Of a DNA stretch of 64,000 nucleotides, positions 41,290 to 51,872 are shown one piece after another. Position 1 is the first letter of the stretch, and each line of letters starts with the position of its first letter. Source of the DNA: Campanula takesimana (taxonomy: Eukaryota > Streptophyta > Magnoliopsida > Asterales > Campanulaceae); NCBI GenBank assembly GCA_026119855.1, contig JAOWBW010000018.1, positions 2,732,437 through 2,796,436 on the forward strand. Direction: 5' to 3'. The position numbers were made by a program, and so were the translations under genes. The notes under the pieces are model-generated. The model did no database searches. It saw only the letters and a program-made list of their open reading frames with translations, and was not told the origin of the DNA.

Positions 41290-41885
41290 TACAGGTACCT
41301 ATGGCCAAAAGTATTTATAAGCAAATCAATTTGCACACTTCAATTTCTAGTCAACTAACTCGCTTTTCCAGTCAACTATCTTATGTTCAGACCACAAATA
41401 GTTTGCTTGTATTTTGGAGTCACAAAATAATTACAATATCCGACTGGTGGGGGGGGGGGGGGGGGGGGGGAGATAAGGTTATTATCAGAGTGAGAGAGAA
41501 TTTTAGGTTTCAATCTTATATACCCTTTTGGACTACCTAGTATCTCTGATAACGGTGATACATATTGTGTCTTACATCCTTGATCCACCTAATATCTCTG
41601 GTAACATTCCTAAATCAGCATATTTTTCTATATTTTTGGAGTTGCAGGATAACGAATATCCAAAACAAATACCTAAGGTTATTATCAGAGTAAGTGAGAA
41701 TTTTAAGAGTGAGACTGAATTTTCAGGAAGATGTTAGGGAAACAATTACTTTTCTTTCTTCATAATCAACTTAATCTTCAATGAAAACCTCTTTGCCAGT
41801 TCCTTGGATGCCAATTCCGATCACATTGTGCTGTTGGCTATCAAGTCAAAGATTGTTCATGGCCCTGAAAATGGTCTCAAATAAT
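41290..41885 (+). pseudogene. Third LRR receptor kinase remnant
   Basis: The segment 41745-41885 matches the coding start of the gene at 2698: ttcataatcaacttaatctt, tgccagttccttggatgcc, ctgttggctatcaagtcaaa and catggccctgaaa line up with the signal peptide and N-cap. Frameshifts and stops remove any reading. Upstream DNA (41320-41400) resembles 361-440, the flank of the other remnant. 41580-41650 has an LRR-like NISGNIPKSA. It is another decayed tandem copy. Confidence 0.6.
41449..41470 (+). repeat. Run of 22 G
   Basis: An uninterrupted poly-G tract, rare in an AT-rich plant genome. It could form a G-quadruplex or be inexact in the assembly. It lies inside the third receptor-kinase remnant. 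Confidence 0.95.
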
Positions 41886-42925
41886 CACAAAAAAGACCGG
41901 TCAAATCGAAATATGGCCTTGTTGACACCAAAGAAACCTTGGCACAGGGGATGACCAAATAAATTAGTTTCAGACTTGCTGTTGCAACCATCCTAACAGC
42001 AGAATACTTCATTTGTTTCAAATTACATGTCATTTTTAAACTTTACCACACATATTAAGAGATGCAAATAATACATGTTAAAAAGATTCATGTACCCCTA
42101 AATTAAACCAACTACCCAGTCAATTAAATGACTATACAAGTTTTGATTAACGGTCATTAATTAAGGACATAATTGGTATACAATAGCAAAAATCCCCAGA
42201 TAATAGCAAAATGTCAAGTATTTTAAATTTACTCCTAAAAAGACATAAAGCATAAGCAATGGCATAACTGGAACACAAAGGGCAAAAATGTCTCCATAAT
42301 AGTAAAGTTTCATATACTTTGGAACAATAATTAACTTCTAAAACGACATACTCCCTCGATCTCACCTCACTTGACACCTAAGAGGTGGGCATAAGAATTA
42401 AGGAAAAGTAATTTATGGGTGGTAGAAAATGAAGAGGGAGAATGAGTGGGGTAAATAGTAGTGTTGGTTGAATAAATTGAGTGATGAAAAATGAAGAGAG
42501 AGAATGAGTGGTGGGGTAGAGTGAATATAAAATTATAAAAAATAGGCTATTTGGGAGTGTCAAGTAGGGCTGTAAACGAGCCGAGCCGAGTTGAGCTTTG
42601 GAGTTTTGGGCTCGAGCTCGTTAACGAATTATCGAGCTCGAGCTTTTATCGAGCTCGAGCTCGAGCCCATTTACCTTGTTCGAGCTCGAATCGAGTTTCG
42701 AGCCGCTCACGAGCTTTTCACGAGCTGTTCGAACTCGAGTCTTTACGAGCCGAGCTCGAGCTTAAACATTTTTCTGAAAATTATGAAATCAAACGAGCTC
42801 GAGTTCGAGCCTTATGCTCGCGAGCTTTTCACGAGCTGTTCGAACTCGAGCCGAGCTCGAGCTTAAACATTTTTCTGAAAATTATGAAATCAAACGAGCT
42901 CGAGTTCGAGCCTTACCGAGCTCTG

Positions 42926-43680
42926 ATAAGTCTCTGCATTTTGAACAAAAACACTATTTTTTAAAAAAAAAATTCTCTTTTTTTAATCTCAAAATGTGTC
43001 TAATTTACAAATGTAACCTCCTGTTTACTTTTTTTTTTTTTTTTTTTTTGAAAAGTTCTTGCTCATTTAACTTCTCATATTACAAACGATTAATTGAATC
43101 GTATATATAACATCAGGTTGTAATATACTCCTTCTGTCCCAAATGTTATATTTACTTATCAAATTTACATAAACTTTAACTAATATTTTACACTAAATTA
43201 TTAATTCTCATAAAAATAAAAAAATGGTTGTTAAATCATTAATAAATCATGTAAATTAATAATTTACATAAAATATTAATCAAAATTCTAATAGTTTGAC
43301 TCTACATAACCAAAATTCAAATAGTTTTTCTATTATAGTTAACTATTATAGTTACTATGGTATTTTATTTAAAAAACAAATAGTTACTAAGGTAGTTAAT
43401 AATTATAGTTAACTATTATATTTCACTATAAATAGCTAACTATTACATTTAACTATTAATATTTAACTATTTGTTTTAACAATTATATTTAAAAGTTGAG
43501 GCCGACCGTATGCTAACGGTGAATTCATAAAAAAAATTGAAATGCATAGGGATAGGTAGGTTTTCATATTGTGGTCAACGTTTTATGGAGTTGACCATGA
43601 AAGTCAAAGTCAGACAAACTTTCTGGTTAGTATATAGCATTTAAATGACGCTATTATACTTAGTCAACTGTATTTAGTAA
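42926..43680. repeat. AT-rich interior of the hAT element with a MITE fragment
   Basis: A T-run of 23 lies at 43028-43050. A left MITE end (tactccttctgtcccaaatg) begins at 43126 and has no clear right end. 43310-43490 repeats tagttaactattatag words. No coding stretch. Confidence 0.5.
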
Positions 43681-43775
43681 AACGTACGCTACGCTAGGTG
43701 TATAATATAGTATATGTTACATGTATGTATATATACATATAATACATACATACATCATACATACACACACATATA

Positions 43776-43932
43776 TGGCTTTCGTCCCGCCCGACTTAAG
43801 AGGAACTAGAATGAATGGAGGAGGTTATGAGAACAAAAGTAATATTATCTTTCCATTTTTTTGGCCGTACTACGTCGAGTATGACACTAAAAATGTCAAA
43901 ATGTCATAAATCGGGTAGGATAGAGGGAGTAT
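43776..43932. mobile_element. Small MITE with a worn left end
   Basis: The left has ctttcgtcccgcccgactta and the right has taaatcgggtaggatagag then ggagtat, an imperfect inverted repeat of about 20 bp. It lies between TA-rich microsatellite blocks. Confidence 0.5.
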
Positions 43933-43934
43933 AT

Positions 43935-43966
43935 AATAATATATATAAATATGTGTTATATGTATG

Positions 43967-44013
<47 letters not shown>

Positions 44014-44121
44014 CATCCAATATTCCATATAGACACACACATATCATACATACATATATTTATGTATATAAATATATGTTACATGTATGTATATATAATA
44101 TCCACTATACCATATACATAT

Positions 44122-44154
<33 letters not shown>

Positions 44155-44261
44155 CATATATACATATACATATATACATATATATATATATACATATATA
44201 CGTATATATATATATATGTATATATATATACATATATGTATATATATATATACATATATGT
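43935..44261. repeat. TA/CATATA microsatellite block
   Basis: Long (TA)n (43970-44010) and (CATATA)n (44110-44261) arrays. Open frames across it, rich in Tyr-Ile, are artefacts of the repeat. Its right edge meets the MULE at 44262 and, before that insertion, met the pararetrovirus fragment. Confidence 0.95.
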
Positions 44262-44739
44262 GGATTTTTTTTTTTAAATAATTCTCTTTTAAATCATTAT
44301 CTACCTAAATGACATTTGGGAAACTTTATATACCAAAATGACCAGTTTTTGTGAAATCGGCATTGGCATTGCCGACTTTGGGTTGAAGTCGGCACTACCA
44401 ATGCCGACTTTAGGTTAAGCAAAAATCCGGATTAGGGTTTAAAGGGTCAAAGTGGGTTAAAGTGGGTCAAAGTGGGAATATTTTGGGAGTCTGCAATTTG
44501 GCAGAAATCGGCAATGGGAATGCCGACTTTGACTAGGGTTTTCTGAAGTCGGCTTCCACAATGCCGACTTTAGGCCTCCATAAAACACCCGCGACTGGCT
44601 TCAGAAGTTTTCACTCGTTTCATATTCAAAACACAAACTTCTCTAATATCTGATTCTCATCTTTCATTTTTTTCTCTCTCTCCCTTTCAAGTTGAAAGCT
44701 CAAAAGTTGTATTTGGTGAATTTGATTCAAGCATCTAAG

Positions 44740-45210
44740 GTACATTTTAATCTTTGTTATATGTTTTTATTTGTATAATGTGAATGCAAACTAGAGTTAT
44801 TAAACTATAATTCAGTAAAAAAAAAAAAAAAAGATGTGTTGTCCTTTAAACATTTAACATCCAACGCAAAACTCGTTAAATTTTTGATATTTCAGTTAAA
44901 TTTTTGACATTTCAGTTAAATTTTTGACTGTTATTTTGTTAACATTTCTTACAATTTCCATGCATATATGATTTACACTTTCTTAATGTATTACATTAAC
45001 AATTTTTGACTGTTATTTTGTTAACATTTCTTACAATTTCAGTTAAATTTTTGACATTTCAGTTAAATTTCCATGCATATTTCAGTTAAATTTTTGACAT
45101 TTCATATAAATTTTTGAAGATCAAGAAATTTTCTTAATGTAACAAATTTTAATGATGTTATTTGTTGCATTTTTTTATATATATTTTGACTGTTGAATTA
45201 ATTTGTTTAG
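44740..45210 (+). other. Probable 5' UTR intron of the MULE gene
   Basis: The donor ctaag|gtacat and acceptor tttgtttag|ggaaaa bound a T-rich stretch. It contains about six copies of agttaaatttttgacattt in loose tandem (44890-45115). The ATG at 45219 follows eight bases after the acceptor. Confidence 0.5.
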
Positions 45211-45218
45211 GGAAAAAT

Positions 45219-45875
45219 ATGAGTGGACTTCCACTTATTTTCATGTGCTACTGGGGAGGAGATGATGAACACCCGTTTGCAGATAGTAATCTTGAACAGG
45301 GGCCGAAATTTCCACTTAGGGCAAAAACTCGTTGGGGTTACGAAAAATTGATTAGGAAGTTATATAAGAAAATTGATATAGATCCAAGAGATGCTAAGTT
45401 GAAAGTTATTTGTAGATATCCTCATATGATGGGTAATGGGTTTGCAAGTTACATTCCGTTTGAAGTCGAGAATGATATGTGTATGAAAGTCATGTTTGAT
45501 GTTTCTGCTCAATTAGGTGGGGTAGGTAGCTTGCAGTTGTATATTATCATGGATTTTTTAGTTTTTGATAATAATGTTAACTACCTTGAGAGATATACTG
45601 GTGGTTTTGAAACACATGGGGAAGTGGAACCGGAAGTGGAACCGGAAGTGGAACCGGAAGTGGAACCGGAAGTGGAAGGGGAAGGGGAAGAGGAAGAGGT
45701 AGAGGAACGTGAAAATGATGATGACTCAGACTATGAAGGTCATATCCTTGCAATAAGTTCTGATGTTGATTCTGGATATGAAGATTGTTCGAGTCCAACT
45801 GATAGCGAGAATGAGGGTGATGATGGGGAAGGTGGTGATGTAGGAGCACACATGGTTACTCGTATCCGGCATTAA
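45219..45875 (+). CDS. N-terminal domain of a plant MULE transposase, stand-alone (218 aa)
   Basis: The ATG at 45219 follows a probable splice acceptor; an in-frame ATG at 45162 would lie within the intron. MSGLPLIFMCYWGG and KLIRKLYKKIDIDP, then VICRYPHMMG, resemble the N-terminal domain that precedes the DNA-binding and catalytic domains in plant MuDR-type proteins. Then come an acidic repeat, VEPE five times (45625-45680, 12-base units), and an Asp/Glu/Ser tail. The catalytic and SWIM parts are absent; the frame ends at a palindrome (45858-45900), consistent with an internal deletion. It cannot transpose on its own. Confidence 0.6.
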   Translation: MSGLPLIFMCYWGGDDEHPFADSNLEQGPKFPLRAKTRWGYEKLIRKLYKKIDIDPRDAKLKVICRYPHMMGNGFASYIPFEVENDMCMKVMFDVSAQLGGVGSLQLYIIMDFLVFDNNVNYLERYTGGFETHGEVEPEVEPEVEPEVEPEVEGEGEEEEVEERENDDDSDYEGHILAISSDVDSGYEDCSSPTDSENEGDDGEGGDVGAHMVTRIRH

Positions 45876-45900
45876 ATGTGACCCTATGCCGGATACGAGT
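45858..45900. other. Perfect 15-bp palindrome over the stop codon
   Basis: ACTCGTATCCGGCAT and ATGCCGGATACGAGT are separated by 13 bases that contain the TAA stop. In RNA this would form a stable stem-loop. It may be a deletion scar where two inverted copies met, or a 3'-end element. Confidence 0.8.
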
Positions 45901-46545
45901 CAACGTCCCTAAGCAGTGGGAGGTACATGAGTTTCACTAACTTTCTGTTAAATTAATACAAAATCACATAAGCAAATTAACATGTATATTATAAACTCAA
46001 CAAATTAACATATTCTAATTTCATCGAAAAAGATAAAGATGATAGCACTAACCTTATGATTTCGAATTTTTGACAAGATCTTCTGACAAAAAAAAGGGAT
46101 TTCTGAGCAATATAGTGAGATGAAGATAGGGATGGGACTTGGTTTGAATGAAGATGGATGAAGATGGGGATGGTTTGAAGGGTATGGTTAGAATGGGGAA
46201 GGGGGAGGCGGCGCTTTTGAAGAGTTTTTGACCGGTCCTGAAGTCGGCATTGGTAGTGCCGACTTCACCCAGAAATCGGCAATGCCAATGCCGTTTTTAC
46301 CAGACAATGGCCGACAATCAAACTCCCAAAATATTCCCCCGTGTTAACCCTAATTCTTCTTAACCCTAATCCGGTTGAATTTTGCTTAGCCTAAAGTCGG
46401 CATTGGTAGTGCCGACTTCAACCCAAAGTCGGCAATGCCAATGCCGATTTCACAAAAAATGGTCATTTTGGTATATAAAGTTTCCAAATGTCATTTAGGT
46501 AGATAATGATTTAAAAGAGAATTATTTGAAAAAAAAATCCATATA

Positions 46546-47220
46546 TGTGCTTGGTCAAGAGCCTTTTTCAGACAAAACAAATCCTTTTCCCTTTCATATT
46601 TCTTATATTTTTGTCCAAATTTTTCCTATCCAACCCCTTATTGGTTTCATCAATGGTGGAAGACTTTCGGATTAGACAAATCAATTGTCCCTACAGAAGT
46701 ACAAATAGCCTTCGGGCAATGGTCAACAAAAGTTTCTTACCCAGAACAAATTTCTCAGACTCCTCTTTGGGCCTTATTTTGTCATAATTTCCAAGTCCCA
46801 TGGATTTTTATGACAGAATTTGACTTAAGAGAGGAACAAATGTGTGACTGTGTGACAGTACAAAAGTGTGAGTGTGTACAAAAAACAATCTTACCAATTT
46901 TGATTCGAAAATACAAAATAAAATGGTGGGACAAAACTGAAATTTCTCATTGCAATTCTGAGGCAGTGACAAAATATTTCTTTTCAAAACCAGAATATTG
47001 TAAAACAATTCCTCTCAAACAATCACAACAAAATGAAGAGTTTTTAGCCAAGAAACAACAAATTATGTCCCAGATGGCTAAATGTACAAATCCAAAGGAT
47101 CTGGAAAGACTAATGGTCCAACTTAGCGACGAAGGCAGTTCATCCTCTATGAATGAAGGGGATACTCAACCTAATGATGACTTCTACACACAACCAGACG
47201 ATCTAGAATTAGATCTGTAA
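46546..47220 (+). pseudogene. Endogenous pararetrovirus copy A: C-terminal part of the last large frame
   Basis: One frame is open throughout and matches the C-terminal half of the frame at 49655-50986 (minus strand) almost residue for residue; FCHNFQVPWIF and CECVQKTILP are examples. The N-terminal half is absent because the viral sequence is broken at 46546, where it met TA-rich DNA. In Florendovirus-like caulimovirids a frame of unknown function follows the polyprotein; that is the best match I can name. Confidence 0.75.
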
Positions 47221-47965
47221 AAGCTGCACAAAAAGACGAAGGCATCTCAGTCACCATGGTCCACACAGGCATCTCCAACAAATTATTCAGCCGCCCTCAA
47301 AAAAGAAGAAGGCATCAAGCATCAGCCGCCCTGGCCCACCACTGGTCACAAAATTCAACAAATAATTCAGCCGCCCTGACCCACTGGTCACCAAATTCAA
47401 CAAATCATTCAGCCGCCCTGGCCCACTGGTCACAGATTTCAAAAAGAAGATTCCTCCTGCCGACCTGCACGACAAAAAATTAGTAGTATATAAAGAATAG
47501 ATAGCTCATTGTAAGAGGCAGGCAATTTTTAGTATCAGTTTTAAATTCTCTCTAAATATCTCTCTCTAGGAATCTCTTGTACTCAATAACCATCTTGTAC
47601 TCTCAACAATTTGCAATAAACAAGTAAGTTTACTACTCCCGCCTCGAGTACTTACAATTGTTTGTTAATTGTTACAAATTATCTTTTCAAACAAAAACGA
47701 TACGAAATGTGGAAACCACTAACCTTCCAGACCTACGGGTGACGGATAAACTGAGGTTGAACGAAAGCCTACGTATACGTATTTCAAAAGTCAAAGTTAC
47801 TGTAGCAAAAAAGTCAAATTTACTATTCACTATTCATGCGATATTTATTTTGGTATTTTTATGTTATTTATTGTTATTATTTTAATATGCATGCTTTAAA
47901 ATCGGACCTCTGATCTTTATTATCTTAATATGCATGCTTTAAAATCGGACCTATATGTATACATA
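47221..47965 (+). other. Copy A non-coding region with minisatellite and TATA box
   Basis: Four units of about 54 bp with cagccgccctggcccactgg lie at 47288-47430. A TATA box, TATATAAAG (47487-47495), is followed by a CT-rich leader and caataaacaagtaag, which fits a pararetrovirus promoter and polyadenylation region. I find no TGGTATCAGAGC primer site. The stretch is mirrored at 48945-49654. Confidence 0.6.
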
Positions 47966-47978
47966 TATATATATATAT

Positions 47979-48931
47979 GGGTTTTGTTAGGATACCCCCA
48001 TTCAAGGGTATCTTAACATTCAGCCCATAAATTTTGGACAAAAACGCCCATCATTTCCTAGCTTAAGAAAATGGATAAAGAGGGCTTGATCGTAATTGCA
48101 AAAACAAATGAGGCCCCACCTCCATCTTCTTCATCCATGTTCTCCAATGTCTGCCTCCCCTTAACAGTCTACCACTCAGACTTGGCCCCTGAATCACCTG
48201 CACAATTACTCCTTTCCGTAATCGGTTAGCCATACCCTCCCTTCCCACCACCACCGACGCCATTTTCGGAAAAATCACAGCCAAGCTTGAGGCAAATTTA
48301 ATTTTTCAGTTCAATCTCAAGGTCATTTTTTTGTATTTTGCTGTTGAAATCAGAAGTGGACAAGGGGTGATGAAAATTGCAATATCAATGTAATCTCTAC
48401 TAAACTATAAAAGCCCTTATTCTCTACATTAACCAACTGTAAAAAGGGGACATGATTGCAATTTTCTTATCAAAATGGGTTCTCCTTAAAATTTCATCTT
48501 CTTAAATTGAATCCCCCTTCTTAGTCGACGTGCCCAGGACTTCTTGAACCCAGAACAATATTCATTAAAATAAACTCTTACATATCACAAATCGTTGAAC
48601 AGAATTTCAGAATCACACATCTACTAACAGAAATTCGTTTAACTGGGTTTCAAGAAGTAGAGAGAAAGCTATCAATTTTCGAGATGATGCAGAAGATGAG
48701 CCAAAAAAGGGTATGAGTTTGATGGGGGGATAATATTGTTTTGAGTTTTGATTCATGGCTGAGAGGTTTGGGGATGATACTAGACTTAGATGGAAGATGG
48801 AGTGTCTATGATCTTGGATTTACAATCTTACCCCCATTATATAGTAGCTTAAACTATGAAAATAAGGGTATTTTAGTCATAAAAAATGGGCTGGATGTTA
48901 AGATACCCTTGAATGGGGTATCCTAACAAAA

Positions 48932-48933
<2 letters not shown>
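47979..48933. mobile_element. 955-bp element with inverted repeats of about 45 bp
   Basis: The ends are GGGTTTTGTTAGGATACCCC and its complement (tatcctaacaaaacc), continuing through attcaagggtatcttaaca to the cagccca word. It lies in a TA microsatellite, so its target duplication cannot be read. No transposase; a 73-codon minus-strand frame (48284-48063) is unrecognised. The superfamily is uncertain. Confidence 0.65.
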
Positions 48934-48944
<11 letters not shown>

Positions 48945-48964
<20 letters not shown>

Positions 48965-49654
48965 AAAGATCAGGTCCGATTTAAAAGCATGCATATTGAG
49001 ATAAATAACAATAAATAACATAGAAATATCAAAATAAATATCGCATGAATAGTGAATAGTAAATTTGACTTTTTTGCTACAGTAACTTTGACTTTTGAAA
49101 ATACGTATACGTAGGCTTTCGTTCAACCTCAGTTTATCCGTCACCCGTAGGTCTGGAAGGTTAGTGGTTTCCACCTTTCGTAACGTTTTTGTTTTGAAAA
49201 AATAAATTGTAAATTGTAAGCAGCAATAAATACTCGAGGCGGGAGTAGTAAACTTACTTTGTGTATTTGCAAATTGTTGAGAATACAATTGTTGAGAGAG
49301 ATTACAATAGATTTTTAGAGAGAGAAATATAGAGAGAATTTAAAACTGAAACTAAATTGAGCCTGCCTCTTACAATGAGAGTTAACATTCTTATATACTA
49401 CTCGATTTTTGTCTTGCAGGTGGGCAGGAGGAATCTTCTTTTGAAAATTGTGGCCAGTGGGCCAGGGCGGCTGATGCTTTGTTGAAATTTGTGGCCAGTG
49501 GTGGGCCAGGGCGGCTGATGCTTTGTTGAATTTTGTGGCCAGTGGTGGGCCAGGGCGGCTGATGCTTTGTTGAAATTTGTGGCCAGTGGTGGGCCAGGGC
49601 AGCTGATGTTTTGTTTGAATTTTGTAGTCAGTGGTGGGTCATGGTGACTGAGCT
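48945..49654 (-). other. Copy B non-coding region with minisatellite and TATA box
   Basis: Mirror image of 47221-47965. The GC-rich minisatellite (49440-49620) has about five units here against four in copy A. The TATA box TATATAA is at 49391-49397 (minus strand). Sequence differences from copy A are few. Confidence 0.6.
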
Positions 49655-50986
49655 TCACAGATCTAATTCTAGATCGTCTGGTTGTGTGTAGAAGTCATCA
49701 TTAGGTTGAGTATCCCCTTCATTCATCGAGGATGAACTTCCTTCGTCACTAAGTTGGACCATTAGTCTTTCCAAATCCGTTGAATTTGTACATTTAGCCA
49801 TCTGGGACATAATTTGTTGTTTCTTGGCTAAAAACTCTTCATTTTGTTGAGATTGTTTGAGAGGAATTGTTTTGCAATATTCTGGTTTTGAAAGAAAGTA
49901 TTTTGTCACTGCTCCAGAATTGCAATGAGAAATTTCAGTTTTGTCCCACCATTTTATTTTGTATTTTCGAATCAGTATTGGTAAGATTGTTTTTTGTACA
50001 CACTCACACTTTTGTACTGTCATACAGTCACACATTTGTTCCTCTCTTAAGTCAAATTCGGTCATAAAAATCCATGGGACTTGGAAATTATGACAAAATA
50101 AGGCCCAAAGAGGAGTCTGGGAAATTTGTTCTGGGTAAGAAACTTTTGTTGACCAATGGCCGAAGGCAATTTGTACATCTGTAGGGACAATTGATTTGTC
50201 TAATCCGAAAGACTTCCACCATTGGTGAAACCAATAAGGGGTTGGATAAGAAAAATTTGGACAAAAGTATAAGAAGTATGAAAGAGAAAAAGATTTGTTT
50301 TGTCTAAAAAAGGCCCTTGACCAAGCCAAGATATAATCATAATAATTAAATCTGGCTGAATTATTTGAATTTAATAAATCTCGAGAATCATTTGGCTTTT
50401 GGCCCCAATCTGATAAAGTCAGGAATTTTAAAATTTTGACTTTGCAATAACGAATTTTCGTGTTATCAACATGATCTGTGGAATATTGAAAAGTGGCGGA
50501 TTTTGTTTGTGTCAGAATGGCTTCATAGTAAAATTGATTTTTCGTAAAATTATCAGGAATATAATTATGCAAAGATGGTAAAATAAATTGTGATATTTGG
50601 TAAGGATGCCAATTATCAGTCATTTCATAAATTTCTGGTTCTAGGACACAAATAGAATCGGTATGATTTTTATAAAAATAATTTGTGGGTGGTGTTTGTT
50701 TAGGGTGAGGATTAGGAACAATTTGTCTATTGGGCTGAGAAGATTGAGGGTTTTCTATTTTGAGGGCAGATTTGTAAGTAACTGTCTTTTGAGAGGATGA
50801 TGTTTCTTTTGAAATTGGGGGAGAGAATGGTTTTGCATCTGGGGAAAGAGTAGCAAACCTATTTTCTAATTTTGGTTGAATTGGCATTCTGTCAGGAATG
50901 AAGTTTGGGAATTTTGTAAGAGGTCTGATTTGTATGATGGATTGTTCTTTCTTGGCCTTTCCTTTAAGCGAAGTTCCTGAAATCAT
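49655..50986 (-). CDS. Pararetrovirus copy B: last large frame, intact (443 aa)
   Basis: A full open frame on the minus strand. I chose the ATG at 50986 (MISGTS) because the corresponding ATG is kept in copy C (61302, MIIGSS); the frame stays open to an earlier ATG at 51025. The protein is rich in aromatic residues, with WFHQWWKSFG and ALFCHNFQ, two Cys-Xaa-Cys pairs, and an acidic Ser-rich C-terminus. No enzyme motif is recognised. Position after RNase H and two small frames fits the unknown-function frame of Florendovirus-like viruses; a translation transactivator is another possibility. Confidence 0.65.
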   Translation of the reverse strand: MISGTSLKGKAKKEQSIIQIRPLTKFPNFIPDRMPIQPKLENRFATLSPDAKPFSPPISKETSSSQKTVTYKSALKIENPQSSQPNRQIVPNPHPKQTPPTNYFYKNHTDSICVLEPEIYEMTDNWHPYQISQFILPSLHNYIPDNFTKNQFYYEAILTQTKSATFQYSTDHVDNTKIRYCKVKILKFLTLSDWGQKPNDSRDLLNSNNSARFNYYDYILAWSRAFFRQNKSFSLSYFLYFCPNFSYPTPYWFHQWWKSFGLDKSIVPTDVQIAFGHWSTKVSYPEQISQTPLWALFCHNFQVPWIFMTEFDLREEQMCDCMTVQKCECVQKTILPILIRKYKIKWWDKTEISHCNSGAVTKYFLSKPEYCKTIPLKQSQQNEEFLAKKQQIMSQMAKCTNSTDLERLMVQLSDEGSSSSMNEGDTQPNDDFYTQPDDLELDL

Positions 50987-51049
50987 TCTAAACAGAGAGA
51001 ATTTTAGTAGGTGGATTGATTTCAATAGTCTCTCTCGTACGAGGCTATT

Positions 51050-51472
51050 TTAATCTGGCATATGCAAAAAATCCTCAAGATTAGGATAATGATCATGATA
51101 AATACATTTTGTGAGTCTTTTAAAAGTTGAGATTTCAGATTTGATAAGAATTGAAAAAGACGAGGCAGATTTATTTTCAAAGACTTCTTGTAAATCATGT
51201 ATGTGAAATGTAAGCATTTGAGTTTTGTGAAAAGGGGTTCTTTTGTGAAAGTTTCTACATTCTTTTAGAAGTATTGGGGACTTTTGTAGTAAATAATTTA
51301 TGTAATTGGAAGTATTTAAATGAATACGATTTCCATTTATAAAAAGGTCCCAAGTTTGTTCCTGTTCTATTTGTAAAATGAGTAAAGTCTCTTTTTCTAA
51401 TTTTTCTAATTCTTGAAATGATTGTTCGGAAAAGAGTAAGTCTTCTTCATTTAAATTTGCCATTGCCTGCAA
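51050..51472 (-). CDS. Pararetrovirus copy B: small frame (140 aa)
   Basis: Open from 51472 to 51050, ahead of the large frame by 63 bases. It is rich in Glu, Leu and Ile in the first half (ELEKLEKETLL), suggesting a helical or coiled segment. No family recognised. It sits in line with neighbouring frames on the same strand, so a viral origin is clear from context only. Confidence 0.5.
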   Translation of the reverse strand: MQAMANLNEEDLLFSEQSFQELEKLEKETLLILQIEQEQTWDLFINGNRIHLNTSNYINYLLQKSPILLKECRNFHKRTPFHKTQMLTFHIHDLQEVFENKSASSFSILIKSEISTFKRLTKCIYHDHYPNLEDFLHMPD

Positions 51473-51542
51473 TAAAGATTGTTTTTATTGAATTTTTATC
51501 GAATACAAACATATGAAATACATAAAAATACATTAGAGAAAT

Positions 51543-51872
51543 TTATTGGAGAATTTTATGTAACTTCCTCATTTTCCTTGAAAGAGCCTTTGCTTGTATG
51601 AGCATATTTGTTGCGATCCTTTTCTGATGGTAGAAAACTCCATCGTTTTCTATGTATTCCTCAAGATCACTAATGATGAATCGTACATACATAAAGTGTA
51701 TTCTTATTTCATAATTTCCATAAGTATGAGGAAAATCTGTAGATTTAAGATCTCTTAGTTGTCTAGCTAAATGGTTCAAATAATCAATATTATCCAAGCC
51801 TCTATTAAGCCAGCTATTACGTCTACCATGTGTATTAAAAATTTGGTTATTTATTAGTGGAAAGTCTGCCAT
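51543..51872 (-). CDS. Pararetrovirus copy B: small frame (109 aa)
   Basis: Begins 26 bases inside the end of the RNase H frame, the overlap expected in compact viral genomes. It is basic at the C-terminus (LSRKMRKLHK). No known domain is visible. It shows no internal stop. Confidence 0.5.
   Translation of the reverse strand: MADFPLINNQIFNTHGRRNSWLNRGLDNIDYLNHLARQLRDLKSTDFPHTYGNYEIRIHFMYVRFIISDLEEYIENDGVFYHQKRIATNMLIQAKALSRKMRKLHKILQ

Larger units (their letters stand above)
44262..46540. mobile_element. MULE-like element with terminal inverted repeats of about 180 bp
   Basis: The ends GGATTTTTTTTTTTAAATAA and its complement extend through gaaatcggcattggcatt and gccgactttggg to about 44440 and 46362 at roughly 90 percent match. 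Flanks share ATATATGT (44254-44261 and 46541-46548), 8 bp of the 9 expected, although the left flank is itself TA-rich. Several ATGCCGAC copies lie in each arm. One gene (45219-45875) lies inside. It inserted at the junction of the microsatellite and pararetrovirus copy A. Confidence 0.75.

Noticed and set aside
42551..43110. Overlapping Glu/Leu/Arg/Ala-rich frames, also 63394-63810 on the minus strand
   Set aside because: They read the CGAGCTCGAG subterminal repeats of the hAT element in several frames at once, which a real gene would not do.
43721..44312. Frames of 62-165 codons rich in Tyr and Ile
   Set aside because: They translate TA/CATATA microsatellites; the same is true of 62441-62809.
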